Below, one piece after another: positions 59,230-64,000 of a stretch of DNA of 64,000 nucleotides. The stretch lies in NCBI RefSeq assembly GCF_002287065.1, contig NZ_NSJZ01000014.1, positions 17,795 through 81,794 on the forward strand, written 5' to 3'. Position 1 is the first letter of the stretch, and the number at the start of each line of letters is the position of its first letter. The DNA comes from Paracoccus salipaludis. GTDB lineage: Bacteria; Pseudomonadota; Alphaproteobacteria; Rhodobacterales; Rhodobacteraceae. The notes beneath the pieces are model-generated. The model ran no database searches and had not been told where the DNA came from. It saw only the letters and a list, made by a program, of their open reading frames with translations. Position numbers and translations under genes: made by a program.

Positions 59230-60291
59230 ATGCCCTTCCCGCCCGTCCAGACCCCTGCCGATGCAAGCGCCGCCTTCCGGGCGGCGCTGGACCGCTTCGA
59301 CCCGGACCGGCGCCCCCTGATCCTGGGCCATTTCGACGCCGATGGCCTGTCGGCCGCGGCGATCCTGTCGCGCGCGCTGGAGCGCGCGGGACGGCCCTCC
59401 GACATCCGCATCACGGGCAAGGGCGAAAACCCTTGGTCGCCCGCGCTCCGCCAGGAACTTGCGGCACGTGCCCCCGGCGGGCTGATCGTCACCGACCTCG
59501 GCGTGGGCGAGGGCGAGATCCTGCCTGGGACCCCGACCGTGCTGATCGACCACCACGTGCCCCGGGGCACCCCCGGCGAGGCGGTCGTGATCACCGGGAA
59601 CGGCCGGCTGCCCGAGCCGACATCGTCGCTGCTGGCCTGGTGGTGCGTGCAGGCGCTGGATCCGCCAGAGGAGCTGTTGTGGCTCGCGGCGCTGGGGCTG
59701 GTCGGCGACATGGCCGAAGGGGATTTCCCCGAACTGGCCGAGGCGCAGGCGCGCTTTGGCAAGACGGCGCTGCGCGACGCGGCCTCGCTGGTCAACGCGC
59801 CGCGCCGCACCGCCCTGGCCGACCCTGCGCCCGCGCTGGCCCTGCTGCTCAAGTGCGACTCGCCCAAGGAGCTGCTGAAGGGCGGGCACCCCGAGACGGC
59901 GCAACTGCTTGCTGCAAAGGCCGAGGTCGCGGCGGCGCTGGAGGGCGCGAGGCGCGTGCCGCCCAAGGTGCGCGGCGATGTCGCGCTGATCCGTTTTTCC
60001 TCGCCCTGCCAGATCCATCCGCTGATCGCCCAGTCCTGGCGCGGGCGGCTGAAGGACAAGATCGTGCTGGCCGCCAACACCGGCTATCGCCCCGGCTGGG
60101 TCCATTTCGCCGCGCGCAGCGCCACGGGCACGGACCTGATCGACTTCCTGGCCCGCCACCGCCCGCCCGGCGCGGGCGCGGAATACGGCAGCGGCCATGC
60201 CCAGGCCACGGGCGGCGCGCTGCGTCCCGCCGACTGGTACCACTTCGCCGCCCGGATCGGCTTCCCCGAGGAGACCCTGCCCCATGAGTGA
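59230..60291 (+). CDS. DHH-family phosphoesterase
   Basis: A 353-residue DHH superfamily protein of the RecJ-like branch. The metal motif I is ILGHFDADGLSAAAIL (Asp36, Asp38) and the DHH triad is at residues 107-109 (IDHHV). The C-terminal DHHA1-like region has GSGHAQATGG where GGH usually stands. It should hydrolyse single-stranded DNA or a small phosphodiester. The ATG at 59230 is preferred over a TTG at 59221. It overlaps the UV endonuclease gene by eight bases. Confidence 0.82.
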   Translation: MPFPPVQTPADASAAFRAALDRFDPDRRPLILGHFDADGLSAAAILSRALERAGRPSDIRITGKGENPWSPALRQELAARAPGGLIVTDLGVGEGEILPGTPTVLIDHHVPRGTPGEAVVITGNGRLPEPTSSLLAWWCVQALDPPEELLWLAALGLVGDMAEGDFPELAEAQARFGKTALRDAASLVNAPRRTALADPAPALALLLKCDSPKELLKGGHPETAQLLAAKAEVAAALEGARRVPPKVRGDVALIRFSSPCQIHPLIAQSWRGRLKDKIVLAANTGYRPGWVHFAARSATGTDLIDFLARHRPPGAGAEYGSGHAQATGGALRPADWYHFAARIGFPEETLPHE

Positions 60292-61408
60292 CCGCCCCCT
60301 GCGTCTGGGCTTTCCCGTCAAGGTGATGGGCCGGCCCGGCCTGAAAAGCAACGACACGCGGCGCTGGCGGCAGAACCCGCACCTGAAGACCTCGCTGGAA
60401 TACCTGGACGCGATCTTCGACTATCTCGTGCAGATGGGGATCGACATGTACCGCATGTCCTCGGACCTCGCGCCCTATGCGACGCATCCCGACATGCCGC
60501 AGTTCCACGACATGGTGGCCGAAAGCGATGCCGAGCTGGCGGCGCTCGGGCGGCGGGCGCGCGAGCTCGACATCCGCCTGTCCTTCCACCCGTCGCAGTT
60601 CGTGCTGCTGAACAGCCCAGATCCCTCGCTGACGGCGAAAAGCATCTGGGACCTTTCCTCGCAGGCCGAAATGCTGGACCGCATGGGCATGGGCCCCGAA
60701 GGCGTCCTCGTCACCCATGTGGGCGGTGTCTATGGCGACCGCGAGGAAAGCCGCGCCCGCTGGATCAAGGGCTACGAGCAATGTCCCGACCACGTCCGCC
60801 GCCGGCTGGTGCTGGAAAACGACGACATCCGCTTTTCCGCCGCCGACGTGCTGTGGATCCATGAACGCTGCGGCGTGCCGCTGATCTTCGACTATCAGCA
60901 CCACTGGTGCCTGAACCCCGAGGGGCTGGCGCTGCGCCCCACGCTGGAACGCATCCTGCGATCCTGGCCCGAGGGCGTGCGGCCCAAGATCCATTTCTCC
61001 TCTCCGCGCACCGAGATGCGCGAGATCAAGCGCAAGGTGACCGAGAAGGAGCGCGAGGCGGCAAAAAGCGCGAGCCCCCGCAAGGGTGCGCTGACCAAGG
61101 GCGTGGTGAAGCCCACCTCGCGCATCAAGACCGTGCTGCTGCCGCCCGTCTGGACCGGCCACGCCGATTTCACCAACCCCTTTGAATTCGCGACCTTCAT
61201 GCGCGAGGCCGAGGGGCTTGAGTTCGACGTCATGCTGGAAGCCAAGACCAAGGACCTGTCGCTTCTCAGGCTGAGGACGGACCTGTTCCGCTATGCCCCC
61301 GACGTGGCCTCCCGCTTCGGCGCTGGCCCGGCGGGCGCCGCCGTCCTGGCCGAGCAGATGCTGGACCAGGGGATGGAAGCCGAGGCGGTCGGGGACGACG
61401 ACGGCTAA
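60284..61408 (+). CDS. uvsE: UV-damage DNA endonuclease UvsE/UVDE family
   Basis: The 374-residue TIM-barrel nuclease nicks DNA 5' to UV photoproducts, an alternative to nucleotide excision. Family motifs are MGIDMYRMSSDLAPYATHPD, FHPSQFVLLNSP, VLENDDIRFS (metal Glu) and IFDYQHHWC. A Lys/Glu-rich insert (about 245-285) precedes the final strand. Its start lies within the end of the DHH gene, so the two are coupled and may act together in repair. It converges on pssA with a 4-base overlap of stops. Confidence 0.9.
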   Translation: MSDRPLRLGFPVKVMGRPGLKSNDTRRWRQNPHLKTSLEYLDAIFDYLVQMGIDMYRMSSDLAPYATHPDMPQFHDMVAESDAELAALGRRARELDIRLSFHPSQFVLLNSPDPSLTAKSIWDLSSQAEMLDRMGMGPEGVLVTHVGGVYGDREESRARWIKGYEQCPDHVRRRLVLENDDIRFSAADVLWIHERCGVPLIFDYQHHWCLNPEGLALRPTLERILRSWPEGVRPKIHFSSPRTEMREIKRKVTEKEREAAKSASPRKGALTKGVVKPTSRIKTVLLPPVWTGHADFTNPFEFATFMREAEGLEFDVMLEAKTKDLSLLRLRTDLFRYAPDVASRFGAGPAGAAVLAEQMLDQGMEAEAVGDDDG

Positions 61409-62145
61409 TGGCGGCGCGGCCTTGGCCCGGCGATCCAACCCCAGATCACCATGGCGACATAGCCCAGGCACAGCACGATGAGCGTCAGCCAGGCGAAGCT
61501 GAACAGCGCCGCCCCGACCACCGCGACGCCCACCAGGAAGAACTTGACGTTCTCGCGCGAGATCTTGGTGGTCTTGAAGGACCAGGTCGGCAGGCGGCTG
61601 ATCAGCAGCAGGCCCACGGCAATCATGTAAAGGCAGATCACCGTGTCCGGCAGGACCGCCCGGTCGGCGATCGCGAAGGACAGGTACATCGGCAGCATGA
61701 CCAGCAGCGCCCCCGCGGGCGAGGGCACGCCCTGGAAATAGGCGCTGTCGCGCGGCTCGTCGGACTTGGCGGTGACGTTGAACCGCGCCAGCCGGATCAC
61801 GCAGCAGACCGCGAAGACCAGGACCGAGATCCAGCCCAGGCCGCGCATGTCCTGCAGCGCCCAGAAATACAGTGTCAGCGGCGCGGCCACGCCGAAGTTC
61901 AGGAAGTCGGCCAGCGAGTCCAGCTCCGCCCCCATCTTGCTGGAACTGCCCAGAAGCCTCGCCAGTCTTCCATCGACCCCGTCGATGATGCCCGCGCCGA
62001 TGATCAGCAGCACGGACAGGACGTAATCCCCCTGCACGCCCAGACGGATGGCCGTCAGTCCGGCGCAGATCGCCAGGATGGTCAGCGCGTTCGGCAGCAA
62101 CTGGAACAGCGAGAATTCGGCCTGCTGTGGCACCGGTTCGGTCAT
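61405..62145 (-). CDS. pssA: CDP-diacylglycerol-serine O-phosphatidyltransferase
   Basis: The 246-residue membrane enzyme makes phosphatidylserine. The CDP-alcohol phosphotransferase motif is complete: [11 protein letters not shown], then Gly and two Asp in GAELDSLAD (about residues 55-80). About seven membrane helices follow the soluble start. The ATG at 62145 overlaps the psd stop by four bases. Confidence 0.94.
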   Translation of the reverse strand: MTEPVPQQAEFSLFQLLPNALTILAICAGLTAIRLGVQGDYVLSVLLIIGAGIIDGVDGRLARLLGSSSKMGAELDSLADFLNFGVAAPLTLYFWALQDMRGLGWISVLVFAVCCVIRLARFNVTAKSDEPRDSAYFQGVPSPAGALLVMLPMYLSFAIADRAVLPDTVICLYMIAVGLLLISRLPTWSFKTTKISRENVKFFLVGVAVVGAALFSFAWLTLIVLCLGYVAMVIWGWIAGPRPRRH

Positions 62146-62822
62146 GCGGGCCCCCTCGCGGTCGGGTTGAGATCGGCCAGGACGGTTTCGCCCGCGACCA
62201 TGGTCTGACCCACCCGGACCAGCGGCTCGACGCCCGGCGGCAGGTAGACATCCAGCCGCGAGCCGAAGCGGATCAGGCCGAAGCGCTCGCCCGTTCCCAG
62301 CCGGTCGCCGGGCTTGACGAAGCACAGGATGCGCCGCGCGACGAGGCCCGCGATCTGCACCACGGCAAGATCGCGCCCGTCCGCCATGCGGATGCGCAGG
62401 CTGTTGCGTTCATTGTCCGCACTGGCCTTGTCCAGCGAGGCGTTGAAGAACTTGCCCGGGCGATATGAGATCGCGGTGACCTCGCCCGCGGCGGGGCTGC
62501 GGTTCACGTGGCAGTTGAAGACGCTCATGAAGACGCTGACGCGGGTCAGGGGCATGTCCGCCATCCCCAGCTCGGCGGGCGGAACGGCGGGCTCGATCAG
62601 CGAGACGATGCCGTCGGCAGGGCTGACGACCAGTCCGGGACGGTCGGGCGTCACCCGCTCGGGGTCGCGGAAGAAATAATAGCACCAGACCGTCAGGCCC
62701 ACGCCGATCCAGCCGAGCGGCTCCCACAGCAGGAACAGAACAAGCGTGATGGCGGCGAAGATGGCCAGGAAGCGAAAACCCTCCGGGTGCATCGGCTTGA
62801 TGATCGTGTCACGCATCCGCAT
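62142..62822 (-). CDS. psd: Phosphatidylserine decarboxylase proenzyme
   Basis: The 226-residue pyruvoyl enzyme (short, archaeal-type class) decarboxylates phosphatidylserine to phosphatidylethanolamine. Two N-terminal membrane helices precede the domain; the self-cleavage site is the GS pair in [14 protein letters not shown] near the C-terminus, whose Ser becomes the pyruvoyl group. [14 protein letters not shown] is also typical. GGAG lies eight bases before the ATG at 62822. It is coupled to pssA. Confidence 0.94.
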   Translation of the reverse strand: MRMRDTIIKPMHPEGFRFLAIFAAITLVLFLLWEPLGWIGVGLTVWCYYFFRDPERVTPDRPGLVVSPADGIVSLIEPAVPPAELGMADMPLTRVSVFMSVFNCHVNRSPAAGEVTAISYRPGKFFNASLDKASADNERNSLRIRMADGRDLAVVQIAGLVARRILCFVKPGDRLGTGERFGLIRFGSRLDVYLPPGVEPLVRVGQTMVAGETVLADLNPTARGPA

Positions 62823-63693
62823 CGCGGAATCTCCTGTCCCGTTTGGCTGGCCTGTCATAATGGCTTCGGGGCCCAGTGATCCATCCCGGATCATCGTCGC
62901 GACGCAGCGCCCCCTTGCCCGCCAGCCTCGGACACAAGGGTCGCGGCTTTCCGTCCACCGTTTCGGCAAGGAGGTGGAAGCGCCGGTCGCACCGAAGGTC
63001 GGGTGCAGCCGGGTTGGCGGAGAGACCATCTTCAGTCCGGCCTCGCTTGCGATGCCGATGCACAAGCCGCCGAGTTGCCGGGTGCAGGCGGATCCGCGTG
63101 CCGGCAAGGACGAAGCACAGCGCAGGGCCTTGAAGCAACGAGGCGGGCCTCGCTCGCCGCGTCGGCCTCGGGGGCGCAACGCATTCTCTTCCGGACCCCG
63201 GCCTTTTCGAAAGGTCGTCTAGCCGAGCATTTCCCGACTGAATTGCAGAAGGCCCTGTCCGCAGCGTGCGCCCAAGATGCAAATGATCGCCATCGGCTGG
63301 CCCGCGACTTGGCGAAGCTGGACTTGGGATCGCACGAATTTTCGATATGATCGACAAGGTGGTCAACCTGAGTCCCCTGCAGGTCCACTCGAAGGCGCCA
63401 CGAGCGAAGTGGGCAACCTTGCAGAAGCGACTCCAAGATCTCGGTGTGGGCTCGCGATGACAGATGCTCGTGCCGCGCGCCAACGAACTGACGAAGGTCG
63501 ACGGGTGTCAGGCGCGGCTGGAGACCCTTCTGGAAGGCACCGACGAGAGAGCCAAGTCTGACCGGTTGCTGCGAGTTGCTGGGGATGGTCTGGGTCCAGC
63601 CGGACGCGAATGCATGGGCCATGTTGCGAGTGGAGATCCGGAGCACGGCCCCCCGCCTGTTTTGCCGGGATTGCCTTGGCGCAAATGCGAATG
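62823..63693. other. Long region without a supportable gene
   Basis: About 870 bases lie between psd and the rRNA operon tail. Short open frames on both strands show no recognisable family, no good ribosome binding sites and no consistent codon bias, and the composition around 63200-63600 seems less GC-rich than the flanking genes. It may be a decayed gene or mobile remnant; I cannot name one. The psd promoter probably lies near its left end. Confidence 0.5.
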
Positions 63694-63712
63694 GCCCCGC
63701 GGAGGGCGGGGC
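63694..63712 (-). terminator. Probable terminator of the rRNA operon
   Basis: A 7-bp GC stem (63694-63700 with 63706-63712, loop GGAGG) about 40 bases after tRNA-fMet is followed on the minus strand by CATTCGCATTT. It is a plausible end for the rrn transcript, with only a weak T tract. Confidence 0.5.
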
Positions 63713-63751
63713 TGGGCGCTTGAGCCGTTGATGTTCTTGCGGAAACAATGT

Positions 63752-63828
<77 letters not shown>

Positions 63829-63917
63829 TCCGAGCTGCGTTTGCGCAGCGGGTTCCCCGCGGGTTTTTGGGTGCGGGGGTTGTGTGATCGTTTCGGAGAG
63901 GTTTGCGTTTCTTTCCA

Positions 63918-64000
63918 GGTCTGGCGGTGACCTACTCTCCCACGTCTTGAGACGCAGTACCATTGGCGCGACGGCGCTTAACGGCCGAGTTCGGGATGGG
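63918..64000 (-). rRNA. rrf: 5S ribosomal RNA (3' part, cut by the window end)
   Basis: The minus strand reads CCCATCCCGAACTCGGCCGT and continues to GGGAGAGTAGGTCACCGCC, the conserved 3' two-thirds of bacterial 5S rRNA. The 5' end lies beyond position 64000. It is followed by tRNA-fMet, so the window enters the 3' end of an rrn operon. Confidence 0.93.

Noticed and set aside
57997..60357. A 786-codon minus-strand open frame opposite tauR and the DHH gene
   Set aside because: It runs against two recognisable genes and shows only Arg/Gln/Gly-rich shadow composition.
62876..63748. Several open frames of 60-240 codons on both strands between psd and the tRNA
   Set aside because: None has a recognisable domain or a good ribosome binding site, and they overlap one another in several frames; the longest is Arg/Ser/Ala-rich and shadow-like.

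Overview
This window is GC-rich bacterial chromosome with codon usage and gene content typical of Alphaproteobacteria, most likely family Rhodobacteraceae and plausibly the genus Paracoccus. The signs are an L-malyl-CoA/beta-methylmalyl-CoA lyase (ethylmalonyl-CoA pathway), an AapJQMP amino-acid transporter, a TauKLM-TauXY-Xsc-TauZ-Pta taurine locus, a LuxR/LuxI pair, the alphaproteobacterial rplO-secY-adk-rpsM-rpsK-rpoA-rplQ order, and an rRNA operon that ends 5S - tRNA-fMet. I saw no insertion sequence, prophage or CRISPR array.

Layout. Positions 1-8.8 kb: a Lys/Ala-rich protein, an L,D-transpeptidase lipoprotein, a GlsB/YeaQ-type membrane protein behind a sigma-EcfG-like promoter, an orphan creatinase-N-like domain, then a tightly coupled chain MFS exporter - GNAT - two Dpp/Opp permeases - double ATPase with no binding protein, and a zinc-ribbon protein. 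8.9-11.9 kb: malyl-CoA lyase, D-amino-acid transaminase and an acidic RTX-like repeat protein. 11.9-16.5 kb: aapJQMP. 16.7-20.8 kb: the overlapping chain rarA-crcB-rluC-HAD phosphatase-ATP12 chaperone. 20.9-22.2 kb: luxI/luxR. 22.4-27.7 kb: ribosomal proteins, RNA polymerase alpha, adenylate kinase and SecY; the cluster stops at rplO, whose usual upstream partners rpmD/rpsE are not there.

27.9-46.0 kb is a large sugar-acid catabolic island: a short CoA-transferase-family protein, SDR dehydrogenases, DgoK, a decayed dgoA remnant, two GntR regulators, a DenD-like dehydrogenase, an FAH-family enzyme, an exported SMP-30 lactonase, an IlvD/Edd dehydratase, a 2-hydroxyacid dehydrogenase, a KDG kinase and a CUT1 ABC importer. 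The apparent logic is lactone opening outside the membrane, ABC import of the acid, oxidation/dehydration to 2-keto-3-deoxy acids, then phosphorylation; the aldolase step is missing here. GTATAC-core palindromes lie in three intergenic regions of the island and may be shared GntR operators.

46.3-48.8 kb: two membrane-anchored alpha/beta hydrolases. 48.8-59.1 kb: a complete taurine dissimilation locus. Taurine enters by TauKLM (TRAP), is deaminated to sulfoacetaldehyde by TauXY, cleaved to acetyl phosphate and sulfite by Xsc, and converted to acetyl-CoA by Pta, with TauZ exporting the sulfur anion. Divergent tauR encodes a MocR-type regulator, and two direct repeats matching the known TauR motif lie in the tauR-tauK gap. 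59.2-62.8 kb: a DHH phosphoesterase, a UvsE-type UV-damage endonuclease, and pssA-psd for phosphatidylethanolamine synthesis. About 0.9 kb without a supportable gene follows, then tRNA-fMet and the 3' part of a 5S rRNA, both on the minus strand.
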